Positions 34,250 through 42,511 of a DNA stretch of 64,000 nucleotides are shown here, in pieces. The position numbers were made by a program, and so were the translations under genes. How positions within the stretch are numbered: the first letter of the stretch is position 1; every line of letters begins with the position of its first letter. Below the pieces are notes generated by a model, which was not told the origin of the DNA, searched no databases, and saw only the letters and a program-made list of their open reading frames with translations. Location: NCBI GenBank assembly GCA_964472785.1, contig CAYYMH010000001.1, forward strand, positions 186,001 through 250,000, given 5' to 3'. The DNA is from CAYYMH01 sp964472785. Its GTDB lineage: Bacteria > Zhuqueibacterota > Zhuqueibacteria > Thermofontimicrobiales > Thermofontimicrobiaceae.

Positions 34250-36601
34250 TTATCGAACATTTGTCTCAGTTAAAACAATGTCCAATTTTTGAACCAGAAA
34301 ATCAGCATCGTTTTTGTTAAATACCAGAGGCGGTTTGATCTTTAACACATTATGAAACTGACCATCAGTACTAATGAGAACGCCCTCGTCTTTCATTCGT
34401 TCCACAATATGGTACGCTTCCGTATCGGCCGGTTCAAGCGTAGAGCGATCTCGAACCAACTCCACTCCAATGAACAGCCCAAGTCCGCGCACATCGCCGA
34501 TTAATGGGTGTTCATTTTTCAATTTGGTTAATTGATTTTTGAGATATGTTCCGACGTTGAGCGCATTTTCTTGCAGTTTCTCTTCTTCAATCACCTGAAG
34601 CACAGCCAGACCAACAGCACACGACACCGGATTACCGCCAAACGTGTTGAAATATTCCATGCCGTTATCAAAAGCATCCGCTATTTCGGTAGTGGTCACC
34701 ACTGCTGCTAACGGATGTCCGTTGCCAATTGGTTTCCCCAGAGTAACGATATCCGGCACAACATGTTGAGTCTCGAATCCCCAAAAACGAGTGCCGACTC
34801 GACCGAAACCGATCTGCACTTCATCGGCAATACAAATACCGTCCGCTTCCTTAACGTGTTTGAAAGCGGTTTTTAAGTAATTTTCCGGATACACAATCTG
34901 ACCGGCGACGCCCATCAGTGACTCAAAAATGAAAGCGGCAATTTCGCTACCTGCGTTTTGTACTTGATCGATTCGCTTTTTTATTTCGGCAGCGTACTTT
35001 GGACCGGCTTCCGGATCGTCTTTTCGATAGGTGCCGCGATAAATGTCTGGTATTTCTACCTTATGGATATATTTTTGCTTGCCGCTTCCGCCGGGGCTGT
35101 CAAATTTGTAGGGACTGATTTCAATATCCGCAGTGGTTGTTCCGTGATAGGCAGAGTCAATCACGATGACGTCTTTTTGGCCGGTAAAATTACGAGCTAA
35201 ACGCAATGCCAAATCATTGGCTTCGCTGCCAGAATTGACAAAATAACACACACTCAGCGGTTCCGGAAATTTTGCCGTCAGTTTTTCTGCATACTCAACC
35301 AGATAATCATGGAGGTAGCGAGTGTTCGTATTTAGCTCCGCCATCTGTTTTTGAGCAGCCTTGACAACCTTGGGATGACAGTGCCCGACGTGAGGCACAT
35401 TGTTGACCGCATCGAGATAAACCTTTCCATCTTCATCGTATAAGTATTGCAGCGCGCCTTGTACGATTTTCAGCGGCTGCTGATAGGAAATGCTGAGCAA
35501 CTTTCCGATCATTCGACTTCGCATTTTTAAAATTTCACTTTTGGGCTTACCATGTCTAACGGGGCTGCTGATGTTACACGCGCTCTTGAATTGTTTTTGC
35601 GCAGCCATCGGATTGATTTTCAGCATTTGTTCCAATAAACGCCACCCAGGTTTTTCCGATATTGAAATGTAGTCATTTTGAGGCTGTTCCAATTTGCAGT
35701 AAGCAGAAGTCACCAGACTGATGCATAATCGAGCGCAGATTAAATCATATAAAAGATCGGCCTCGGTTTCCGTAATGGGCAAAATTTCATTATATCCGTT
35801 AATTAAATGTGTGGCAGTCACCACAGGATCTTTTTTATTGAACATAATATAGGTAGCCGCTATTGCAAGTTCACAAATGGTGGCGGTATAAACCATATCT
35901 CCAAAGTCGATAATGCCTTGAATGTCAAATTTAGCTGAAGACTTTCTGTTGAGCAGCACGTTATTATCATTGGCATCGCCGTGAATGATGCTTTTTCTTA
36001 ATTGAGGAAAGACAGGTATGACATTTGTTTCAAACCGGAGCAGGAAATATTCAACCAGTCTTCTTTTCGCTGGATCCCGGATATATTTGTTGTAAGGTAG
36101 GACGAGTGATGCGTTTTTTAAATTCCAAAAAATTTCCCGATGCACAGCCGGTTGGTCGATTTGTGACAAGGAGTTATCCATGGTAGCCAGGAATCGGCCA
36201 AACTTGTTTAATAATTTCGGATTATGTTCTTCAGTAGCCGACAAGAACACACCGTCCATAAATCTGAATATACGAAAATAATAGGTTTGGCCGCTGGTAG
36301 CTTTTAGTTCATGAATGATTTCACCTTCCAGCGATTTAATCACTTTCGGAAAATGATAATGAGGACATTCGCGGGATAGATGTTCGAAAACCACTTGTTG
36401 ATCGCGAAGAAATTCTTTAGTCTGACCAGCGCTTGAGATTTTGACCACATATTTTTGGTGATGGGAATCAGTAACTAAAAAGTTTTGATCACTGTAGCTT
36501 GCTAAATTTTGGATTTGGGTTGAAATTCCATACAATCGGTTTACTGAAGAGTAAATTTCATCCTTCGAAAAATTCGGTATGTTTTTAGAATCAGCAAACA
36601 T
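34250..36601 (-). CDS. Fusion of APH-type kinase and class III aminotransferase-fold phospho-lyase
   Basis: 783 residues. Residues 1 to about 330 are an aminoglycoside phosphotransferase-like kinase: Brenner motif IHGDANDNNVLL (about 208-219) and IDFGDM for magnesium. Residues about 365-783 are a class III PLP enzyme: VNSGSEANDLALRLAR, DSAYHGTT, ADEVQIGFGRVG, and the PLP lysine in TLGKPIGNGHPLAAV. The pair matches the human genes HYKK (hydroxylysine kinase) and PHYKPL/ETNPPL (phospho-lyases), so the protein probably phosphorylates an amino alcohol and removes phosphate and ammonia to give an aldehyde. Some bacterial fusions hold an M23 peptidase domain between the parts; here it is missing. 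Confidence 0.85.
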   Translation of the reverse strand: MFADSKNIPNFSKDEIYSSVNRLYGISTQIQNLASYSDQNFLVTDSHHQKYVVKISSAGQTKEFLRDQQVVFEHLSRECPHYHFPKVIKSLEGEIIHELKATSGQTYYFRIFRFMDGVFLSATEEHNPKLLNKFGRFLATMDNSLSQIDQPAVHREIFWNLKNASLVLPYNKYIRDPAKRRLVEYFLLRFETNVIPVFPQLRKSIIHGDANDNNVLLNRKSSAKFDIQGIIDFGDMVYTATICELAIAATYIMFNKKDPVVTATHLINGYNEILPITETEADLLYDLICARLCISLVTSAYCKLEQPQNDYISISEKPGWRLLEQMLKINPMAAQKQFKSACNISSPVRHGKPKSEILKMRSRMIGKLLSISYQQPLKIVQGALQYLYDEDGKVYLDAVNNVPHVGHCHPKVVKAAQKQMAELNTNTRYLHDYLVEYAEKLTAKFPEPLSVCYFVNSGSEANDLALRLARNFTGQKDVIVIDSAYHGTTTADIEISPYKFDSPGGSGKQKYIHKVEIPDIYRGTYRKDDPEAGPKYAAEIKKRIDQVQNAGSEIAAFIFESLMGVAGQIVYPENYLKTAFKHVKEADGICIADEVQIGFGRVGTRFWGFETQHVVPDIVTLGKPIGNGHPLAAVVTTTEIADAFDNGMEYFNTFGGNPVSCAVGLAVLQVIEEEKLQENALNVGTYLKNQLTKLKNEHPLIGDVRGLGLFIGVELVRDRSTLEPADTEAYHIVERMKDEGVLISTDGQFHNVLKIKPPLVFNKNDADFLVQKLDIVLTETNVR

Positions 36602-36654
36602 CAGCCTCTCCGTGAGTAACGGAATAAAATTCTGGAAATTGCGTGTTGATTTAA

Positions 36655-36693
36655 AAACAAAAGCCTTTGATAAATTAACAAAGGCTTTTGTTT
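36655..36693 (-). terminator. Rho-independent terminator after the lexA-linked small gene
   Basis: Perfect 15-base arms AAACAAAAGCCTTTG / CAAAGGCTTTTGTTT with a 9-base loop; T-rich on both exits, so potentially bidirectional. Confidence 0.9.
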
Positions 36694-36787
36694 CTGTCGT
36701 GCTACCTCATTTTCATCCCGCGAAGGATTTTGTAAAAGTGGAAAAACGAGAAAAAAGCAAACATATTTTTTTATAGCTCATAAAGAA

Positions 36788-37015
36788 TTAAGCAGCTTCT
36801 TTATCAGCCTTTTTCTTTTTTAACTCTTCGATTCGATCTTCGAGTATTTCCTGAATTTCTAACATTTCCGCGGACATCAGCATACGTCCGAGCGAATTTC
36901 TCACGTCTTCATATAATTCATCAATATGATCCAGTGAATCTGTTAACTCTTTTAGATTGGTAGAGGTTTTCCAGTTTTTTTTCCAGTCAGCAAATTTCTT
37001 AATTTTCTTGTCCAT
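36788..37015 (-). CDS. Small coiled-coil protein under LexA-type control
   Basis: 75 residues, not recognised. Highly charged, mostly helical; residues about 22-70 have heptad spacing (LKELTDSLDHIDELYEDV, then MLEIQEILEDRIEELKKKK), suggesting a coiled-coil dimer. No membrane segment. TTTTGGAGGT gives a strong ribosome-binding site, and a LexA-type operator (37035-37050) lies 20 bases before the ATG and just after the lexA stop. It is therefore probably induced with lexA in the SOS response, from its own start point or as second gene of the operon. Function unknown; a role in cell-cycle arrest or repair is a guess. Confidence 0.75.
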   Translation of the reverse strand: MDKKIKKFADWKKNWKTSTNLKELTDSLDHIDELYEDVRNSLGRMLMSAEMLEIQEILEDRIEELKKKKADKEAA

Positions 37016-37034
37016 TTTATTACCTCCAAAATAT

Positions 37035-37050
37035 GGGTATGTATGTACCC
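37035..37050. promoter_or_regulatory. LexA-type operator before the small coiled-coil gene
   Basis: GGGTATGTATGTACCC: inverted GGGTA/TACCC with 6-base centre. It shares 14 of 16 bases with the site before lexA. It begins 3 bases after the lexA stop codon. Confidence 0.75.
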
Positions 37051-37052
37051 TA

Positions 37053-37679
37053 TTATGTCACTTTGTGAATAACTGCTTCTACTTTTCCTAAAATTTTGAA
37101 ATATAAATCGTTTTTATGAATAATTAGCGGTTGATAATCCGGATTTTCCGGTTGCAGTTTAATCATATCGTTTTCAAAGAAAAATCGTTTTACCGTTGTT
37201 TCATCATCCAGCAGTGCCACAACAATATCACTGTTTTGGGGAAAATTCGTTTGTTTTACGATAATCAAATCCTTATCATTGATATTGGCGTTTTTCATGC
37301 TATCGCCATTCACCTTCAAAACGAAATCGCCATCAAAGGAAGCTACTGATGGATCAATACTCAAATATCCTTCGATGTTCTGCTCTGCAAACAATGGAAG
37401 ACCTGCTGATACTGCACCAAGAATAGGAATCTTTTTTTCCGTTTGATATTGTTTTGACGGTTGTTGGATGACTTCAATGCAGCGTGCACCGCCTCTTAAA
37501 TTGCGTTTAATATATCCTTTCTCAACTAAAATATTGAGAATTCGTTGAACATTGTTCACTGAGGCATATCCCATTAAATCCATGATTTCTCGAATAGTGG
37601 GGGGATAACCACTGCGTTCAACAAAGTCTAAAATGGATTGTAAAACTTTTTCTTGAGTTTTTGTTAATTTTGAGCCCAT
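37053..37679 (-). CDS. lexA: LexA repressor
   Basis: 208 residues. Winged-helix DNA-binding domain 1-70 (LTKTQEKVLQSILDFVERSG, PPTIREIM). The self-cleavage site is A92-G93 in GAVSAGLP. The catalytic dyad is S127 (NGDSM) and K164 (TTVKRF). On RecA filament activation LexA cuts itself and frees SOS genes. A TTGACA-17-TATATT promoter precedes it, and the operator at 37689-37704 overlaps the expected start point, so it represses itself. The stop of lexA abuts a second operator. Confidence 0.97.
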   Translation of the reverse strand: MGSKLTKTQEKVLQSILDFVERSGYPPTIREIMDLMGYASVNNVQRILNILVEKGYIKRNLRGGARCIEVIQQPSKQYQTEKKIPILGAVSAGLPLFAEQNIEGYLSIDPSVASFDGDFVLKVNGDSMKNANINDKDLIIVKQTNFPQNSDIVVALLDDETTVKRFFFENDMIKLQPENPDYQPLIIHKNDLYFKILGKVEAVIHKVT

Positions 37680-37688
37680 GTTAAAGAG

Positions 37689-37704
37689 GGGTATAAATGT
37701 ACCC
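37689..37704. promoter_or_regulatory. LexA-type operator of lexA
   Basis: GGGTATAAATGTACCC, an inverted GGGTA/TACCC pair with 6-base centre, located 9 bases before the lexA ATG and directly after the -10 box. Its position explains autorepression. Confidence 0.8.
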
Positions 37705-37706
37705 TA

Positions 37707-37735
37707 AATATACTAATAAAAATCATTATTGTCAA
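37707..37735 (-). promoter_or_regulatory. Sigma-70-type promoter of lexA
   Basis: Minus strand: TTGACA at 37735-37730, 17 bases, TATATT at 37712-37707; the LexA operator begins 2 bases after the -10 box. Confidence 0.75.
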
Positions 37736-37791
37736 GTGTTTTTACAAATATTTAAAACAATTTTTCAGTCTGCATTTAGACTTAAAATTAT

Positions 37792-37982
37792 TTAACCTGA
37801 ATAATTCATACGCCACAAAGTCTCTAATACACAAAGGCACACAAAGCAATGAAAATATAAAGACTGGCAGGCAAAGGAGATTAATCGACTCAGAATATTT
37901 TTTATGAATGCTTTTTTTACAACTTTTTGATTCTTCGTGACTTGGTGCCTTGGTGGCAAGATTTATGAATTAAACAGGTTAA
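37792..37982. repeat. 191-base inverted-repeat element ending in the dcd stop codon
   Basis: Outer arms TTAACCTGAATAATTCATA (37792-37810) and its complement at 37964-37982 (17 of 19). Next to them are CCACAAAG-type arms (left GCCACAAAGTCTCTAATAC, right the reverse of GCCACCAAGGCACCAAGTC). The right arm includes the TAA stop of dcd. No frame inside. Confidence 0.65.
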
Positions 37983-38497
37983 AAAGTTCCGCTATTTTGA
38001 TTCTCAAATTTTCCTTCGTATTTTGCGCTGCCAATGGTCTTTTGAAAAATAAATTGACAAATCGCTGTGCCCGGATGAATGCGCAGCGGCATCGGACTGA
38101 AATTCGTCATTTCCAGCACCTGATGATTATTGATTCCGGGTTGCATAAAACTGGCAGAAATATGAACCAGCAATCCCAACCTGGCGTAGCGACTGCGACC
38201 TTCGAGCCAGCCACAAATATTGGCAGCTAATTTTATCCGTTCCCGGGTAATTCCCAAAATGGTTTCCCCGGGCATGAGCACGATTCCGTTTGGTGCGTGA
38301 CGGATTTCAGTCATTTCCTCATAGTCGGTTTCATCGTTGACCTCGACAATATCGTATACTTTTTTAAAAATTCTAAAATCTTCTCCCAGGTGTAAATCAA
38401 CGGAACCGGGTCCGACCATTACTTTATCAAAGGGTGTGATAACGATATTTCCCTTTTCGATTTCTTTCAGAATTTCATCATGAGTCAAAATGCTCAT
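37979..38497 (-). CDS. dcd: dCTP deaminase
   Basis: 172 residues. Trimeric dUTPase-fold enzyme making dUTP from dCTP for thymidylate synthesis. SVDLHLGEDFR near the start, then VLMPGETILGIT, the signature LEGRSRYARLGLLVH (arginine and serine of the active site) and QPGINNHQVLEMTN with the catalytic glutamate. It is shorter at the C-terminus than E. coli Dcd (193) and could be the bifunctional deaminase/dUTPase type, which reading cannot settle. Its stop codon TAA is part of the repeat element 37792-37982. Promoter at 38531-38559; AAGGAG precedes the ATG. Confidence 0.9.
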   Translation of the reverse strand: MSILTHDEILKEIEKGNIVITPFDKVMVGPGSVDLHLGEDFRIFKKVYDIVEVNDETDYEEMTEIRHAPNGIVLMPGETILGITRERIKLAANICGWLEGRSRYARLGLLVHISASFMQPGINNHQVLEMTNFSPMPLRIHPGTAICQFIFQKTIGSAKYEGKFENQNSGTF

Positions 38498-38530
38498 CTC
38501 GATACTCCTTGAATTGGTTTTTGAAAGTTA

Positions 38531-38559
38531 ATTATAGTAATTCAAATATTGACAGTCAA
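38531..38559 (-). promoter_or_regulatory. Sigma-70-type promoter of dcd
   Basis: Minus strand: TTGACT at 38559-38554, 17 bases, TATAAT at 38536-38531. Confidence 0.7.
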
Positions 38560-38573
38560 GTAAAAAAATAAAT

Positions 38574-38702
38574 GTCCGCTAAATATACAAAACACGAACA
38601 CACGAAAAATAGTTTGAATACTGGAAAAATTTCCTTGGTTGGATCAATTTGAATCAAAAATTTTCAAAATGTTTCGGGTCATTTAGTGTTTTCCGTGGGC
38701 TG
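38574..38702. repeat. Degenerate inverted repeat, AGCCCA...AAAACAC family
   Basis: Arms around AAAACACGAACACACGAAAAA (left, ending near 38610) face ATGTTTCGGGTCATTTAGTG..CCGTGGGCT (right, 38668-38702). The right end read backwards, AGCCCACGGAAAACACTAAA, closely matches the start of the element at 52470. Confidence 0.4.
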
Positions 38703-38739
38703 ATAAAATTTGTATCTTTAATCCAGGATGATAAAATAC

Positions 38740-38768
38740 TTGATTAATTAATCGAATTTAAGTATATT
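38740..38768 (+). promoter_or_regulatory. Sigma-70-type promoter of the metallopeptidase gene
   Basis: TTGATT at 38740-38745, 17 bases, TATATT at 38763-38768, about 130 bases before the ATG. Confidence 0.5.
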
Positions 38769-38900
38769 AAAAATAGATTAGCAGTTAACAATTTTTCTGC
38801 GCTCCGTGTCCTTTTCAAGTGAACGATAAATTGTAATCATGAGTACTAACCATGAACAGAAAAATAATTTTCATATCATCTTAAATCATTCGGAGGTCCC

Positions 38901-40952
38901 ATGCAAAAGTATTTAAAATTTTCATCCGCAATCTTACTTTTTTTTCTGATTTTTTCAACCTGTCAAACAGGAGAGCACGGTATGGAAAAAGCAAAGCTGG
39001 ATACGGAAAAAGTTGTTGAGCAATTGAAGGAAAAATTTGGTGAAATACACGCTCAACGGATTGAAAAAGGAGTGGAACAAGCAGCCAATTTGTGGCTGGA
39101 ATCAGATGGAAATGCAGAAGCGTTTGCGCAATTTTGTGAAGCCCAGTTTCTGCCGGAAGGTGAGAAGCTCGACAAAACATTTCAGCGGTTCGAAAAGAAT
39201 CTGGAGCAAATAAACGGGCTGAATTTAGAAATGGTGCGCACACTGCAGGAGCCCCTGCATTTGGATATCGGACCGATGCTTCCTGTGGATATACCATTTG
39301 CTAATTTTGATCCGTTTGCCCATGTATCCGAAGATTTATTCAAAACAAAGGTTGCGTTTTCAGCCTTACTTAATTTTCCGCTTTATACGCTGGAAGAGCG
39401 GCTAAAAAAGGGGCCGGATTGGACTCGCAAAAAATGGGCGCAGGCTCGGTTGGCAGAACGATTCGGTTCTCGCGTACCATCACACGTCAAACAACAGATT
39501 TCCGAAGCCTATGTCGCGGCTGATAATTATATCAGTAATTACAATATTTACATGCATCACTTAATCACACCCGAAGGAGAGCGATTGTTTCCGGAAGGAT
39601 TGCGGTTGATTACGCACTGGGGACTCCGCGACGAACTCAAAGCACAGTACGCTAGAGAAGATGGATTAAAGAGACAAAAGATGATTCTGCAGGTAATGGA
39701 GCACATTATTCAGCAAACAATACCGGAAGTGGTCATCGACAACCCTCAAGTGGATTGGGAGCCTTATGAGAATGAGGTAGAAGCGGCTATTGAAAATGAA
39801 GACACTCCTAAAAACCAGTATGAGCCCAACACACGGTATAACCATCTGATGTCGGTTTTCAAAGCAGAAAAAGCAGCGGATCCCTATTACCCGAATGTAC
39901 CAACCTACATCGATCGGCGCTTTCAGGAAGACAGAGAAATACCCGAAAAGCAGTTTGAGCAACTGTTGAAAGATGTTTTATCAGCACCAGTGGCAAAAGA
40001 TGTTGCCAATTTGATCCAAAAACGATTGGGCCGGCCTCTGGAACCGTTTGATATTTGGTACGACGGTTTCAAATCCCGTGGGGTTTATGATGAGCAATAC
40101 CTGGACAAAATTGTCGGAGAACGCTATCCGAATGTGGAGCGTTTTCAGAAAGATTTGCCGTTTATCCTGCGGCGTTTGGGATTTTCGCCCGAAAAAGCGA
40201 ATTTCTTAAGTGATAAAATTGTAGTCGATCCTTCGCGGGGCGCCGGCCATGCCTGGGGTGCAGAAAGGCGATTAGACAATGCCCATCTCCGCACGCGTGT
40301 TCCGGAAGGTGGAATGAAATACAAAGGATTCAACATAGCGGTTCACGAGTTGGGGCATTGCGTCGAACAGGTGTTTTCATTGAATAAAGTGGATTATGTG
40401 TTATTGCAGGGTGTGCCAAATACAGCATTTACTGAAGGTTTTGCTTTTGTGTTTCAATCACGTGATTTGAGCTTGCTCGGTTTAACAAAAGAAGATCCGA
40501 TGGCAGCACGTTTGAAGGCACTGGACACTTTTTGGGGAACGTTCGAGATTGCCGGTGTCGGACTGGTTGATATGAGAATCTGGCGCTGGATGTACGAAAA
40601 TCCGAACGCATCGCCGGAGGAATTAAACGAGGCGACTATTAAAATTGCCAAAGATGTGTGGAATGAATTTTTCGCGCCAGTGCTGGGAATGGAGGATCAG
40701 ATTTTATTAGCCATTTACTCTCACATCATTGATGCCGGACTTTACACGCCCGATTATCCGCTGGGACACATTATTTCATTTCAGATTGAAGAATATTTCA
40801 AAGAGAAAGATCTGGCAACCGAAATGGAACGCATGTGCAAATTAGGATCGATTACGCCGGAAGCATGGATGGATCAGGCCGTCGGAAAAGGAATATCGAC
40901 TGAACCATTAATCGAAGCGGCGGAAAACGCTGTTTCTAAAATGAATGAGTAA
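38901..40952 (+). CDS. Zinc metallopeptidase-like lipoprotein (gluzincin, M3-like)
   Basis: 683 residues. The lipoprotein signal ends in LIFSTC (cysteine about 21). The chain is mostly helical, as in oligopeptidases of the M3/M32 type. The zinc motif is HELGH (482-486) followed 26 residues later by E512 in TEGFAF, the gluzincin pattern. The N-terminal 450 residues are not recognised in detail. A role in peptide breakdown at a membrane surface is likely. GGAGG lies before the ATG. The next gene, an aminotransferase-like one, is 75 bases downstream, and the pair may be co-transcribed. Confidence 0.8.
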   Translation: MQKYLKFSSAILLFFLIFSTCQTGEHGMEKAKLDTEKVVEQLKEKFGEIHAQRIEKGVEQAANLWLESDGNAEAFAQFCEAQFLPEGEKLDKTFQRFEKNLEQINGLNLEMVRTLQEPLHLDIGPMLPVDIPFANFDPFAHVSEDLFKTKVAFSALLNFPLYTLEERLKKGPDWTRKKWAQARLAERFGSRVPSHVKQQISEAYVAADNYISNYNIYMHHLITPEGERLFPEGLRLITHWGLRDELKAQYAREDGLKRQKMILQVMEHIIQQTIPEVVIDNPQVDWEPYENEVEAAIENEDTPKNQYEPNTRYNHLMSVFKAEKAADPYYPNVPTYIDRRFQEDREIPEKQFEQLLKDVLSAPVAKDVANLIQKRLGRPLEPFDIWYDGFKSRGVYDEQYLDKIVGERYPNVERFQKDLPFILRRLGFSPEKANFLSDKIVVDPSRGAGHAWGAERRLDNAHLRTRVPEGGMKYKGFNIAVHELGHCVEQVFSLNKVDYVLLQGVPNTAFTEGFAFVFQSRDLSLLGLTKEDPMAARLKALDTFWGTFEIAGVGLVDMRIWRWMYENPNASPEELNEATIKIAKDVWNEFFAPVLGMEDQILLAIYSHIIDAGLYTPDYPLGHIISFQIEEYFKEKDLATEMERMCKLGSITPEAWMDQAVGKGISTEPLIEAAENAVSKMNE

Positions 40953-41027
40953 ATTTACGGATATTATCTTTTATAAAAATATGACATAGGTAATCAAACA
41001 AAAATAAAATGTTTCGGAGGAGTAACT

Positions 41028-42113
41028 ATGGCAGGATTTGAAGGGATAAAGTGGGCGACCAAACAGATGCGATTTTTACTAAAAGATAAATCATTCAAAA
41101 TTGTGGGAGCGGATGACAAAGTGTACGCGGTAAGCCGTTCGATTCATTACGGTCTGTGCCTCACTTTTGAGGGGATTCGGTTTTTTGCCAAAAAGGATGA
41201 TAAAGGAAAAATCAGACTGAATTTTCTCAACTTAAGGAAAAATTTAGAGCGCTTTCAGCGAGGTATTGCCTTCAATCTCGGAAAAGATCAACAGGTTATG
41301 GTGCCGGAAGTCGATGAAATGATTGAATTGTTCCTGAAATATTTACGGGAACGATCCATGATTGAATTTTTATCTGAAATGGCGGATTTGGAGGCACAGG
41401 GCTATTTACGCCCATTCACAGTTGATGAAACCCAGTCCATTGGCGTGACGTTTCCGGATAATCCGTCCATTCGCGCTGTCGCTTGTCGCTACGATCAGTA
41501 TCTGGGAGAACCGTTTAGCGGCGTTGTGGTTCCCAATCTTGTTCGCGCCTGCGGAATCAATGGGACAGGATGCCTGAAATTAGGAATAAATTATTTAATC
41601 AGTGTCAAAGCTGTTGACGAAGCACGAAAAATCATGCCCGAAGCCGGATCAGCACTGCTCCTCGACGACAGGCCATACGACGAAGTTACCAAAAGAACGA
41701 TCACGGAATGGGATTCATCCTGCTGTTTGTTTGCGTTGACAGATGGCACCGTGATTAAAATTCCGGAAAGTAATTTGATTTTACCGTCTGTGACCATTGG
41801 CGGGATCGTTGCCATTTTGAAGCAGATGGGTGTCGATGTGATCGAGCGGGACATGACTTACGGCGAGTTGATTGAAAAATCCAAGCGAAATGAAATTGTT
41901 GCCGTGTGCAGTGTCGGAACCGCCGGCATCTTAAATCGGGCTGAGAAAATTTTGCTCGTCGATGAAAACGGAAACGAATTAGCCACTCAACACGCGGATG
42001 AATCGCATGAATTGTATCATAAATTGGGTGAAGCGAAAGCCTATTACTGGGACATCTATCAGGAGAAGGAGTCTGTTCCCAAAGGGTTGGCGTTAGATTC
42101 TTTTGAAATATAG
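41028..42113 (+). CDS. Divergent class IV (branched-chain-type) aminotransferase-like protein
   Basis: 361 residues, the length of long branched-chain aminotransferases. RSIHYGLCLTFEGIRFF near residue 37 equals the family's HYG...FEG motif; the PLP lysine is probably K184 in GCLKLGINY; ILPSVTIGGIV equals the LPGVTR motif. The phosphate-side EWxxSNIF motif is here EWDSSCCLF (SSCC instead of GSSN), and the usual second glycine pair before K is altered, so substrate and even activity are uncertain. GGAGGAG precedes the ATG and a strong terminator follows. Confidence 0.8.
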   Translation: MAGFEGIKWATKQMRFLLKDKSFKIVGADDKVYAVSRSIHYGLCLTFEGIRFFAKKDDKGKIRLNFLNLRKNLERFQRGIAFNLGKDQQVMVPEVDEMIELFLKYLRERSMIEFLSEMADLEAQGYLRPFTVDETQSIGVTFPDNPSIRAVACRYDQYLGEPFSGVVVPNLVRACGINGTGCLKLGINYLISVKAVDEARKIMPEAGSALLLDDRPYDEVTKRTITEWDSSCCLFALTDGTVIKIPESNLILPSVTIGGIVAILKQMGVDVIERDMTYGELIEKSKRNEIVAVCSVGTAGILNRAEKILLVDENGNELATQHADESHELYHKLGEAKAYYWDIYQEKESVPKGLALDSFEI

Positions 42114-42490
42114 CATAATTATTTCGTAATTCAGCAATTGCGCGAATTCAATGATTGAATTCCAATTATTTTATTCACTCATTGAAAGAATTAAATTGTC
42201 TGAAAAAATCTGGGATGGCGAAGATGTTTAGATTGGGATTTTTCGCCATCCCTTTTTGTTTTGCCGTACATAGTCGAAGTGCAACAAATCAAATTTCCCC
42301 TCAGAAAAATTAAGTACCTTAACCGAAATCAGGAATATCAGAATATATCATCAGATTTTTGTTGTAACTTGGCAGAATTATTTTTAATTTCAATAATTAT
42401 TTGATAATTATACGATTTCAGCGAAATCCCGTTTTACTGATCAAGTAAATTGAGAGTCCACATTACTTTAAAATATTTGTTTTTTCATGC
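42114..42490. other. 377-base spacer with palindrome and terminator
   Basis: No gene is seen. It contains a perfect 19-base palindrome GAATTCAATGATTGAATTC at 42144-42162 and the terminator at 42212-42257; the rest is AT-rich. Confidence 0.5.
42212..42257 (+). terminator. Rho-independent terminator after the aminotransferase-like gene
   Basis: 11-base perfect arms GGGATGGCGAA / TTCGCCATCCC, then TTTTT. Confidence 0.88.
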
Positions 42491-42511
42491 ATGTCGAATC
42501 GGAGTATCACC

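Larger units (their letters stand above)
38498..38900. other. 403-base spacer between divergent dcd and the metallopeptidase gene
   Basis: It holds the dcd promoter, the plus-strand promoter at 38740-38768 and a degenerate repeat at 38574-38702. I see no gene. Confidence 0.55.

Noticed and set aside
38881..39297. Open frame of 138 codons on the minus strand
   Set aside because: It lies opposite the start of a well-supported lipoprotein metallopeptidase and shows no protein-like features or ribosome-binding site.
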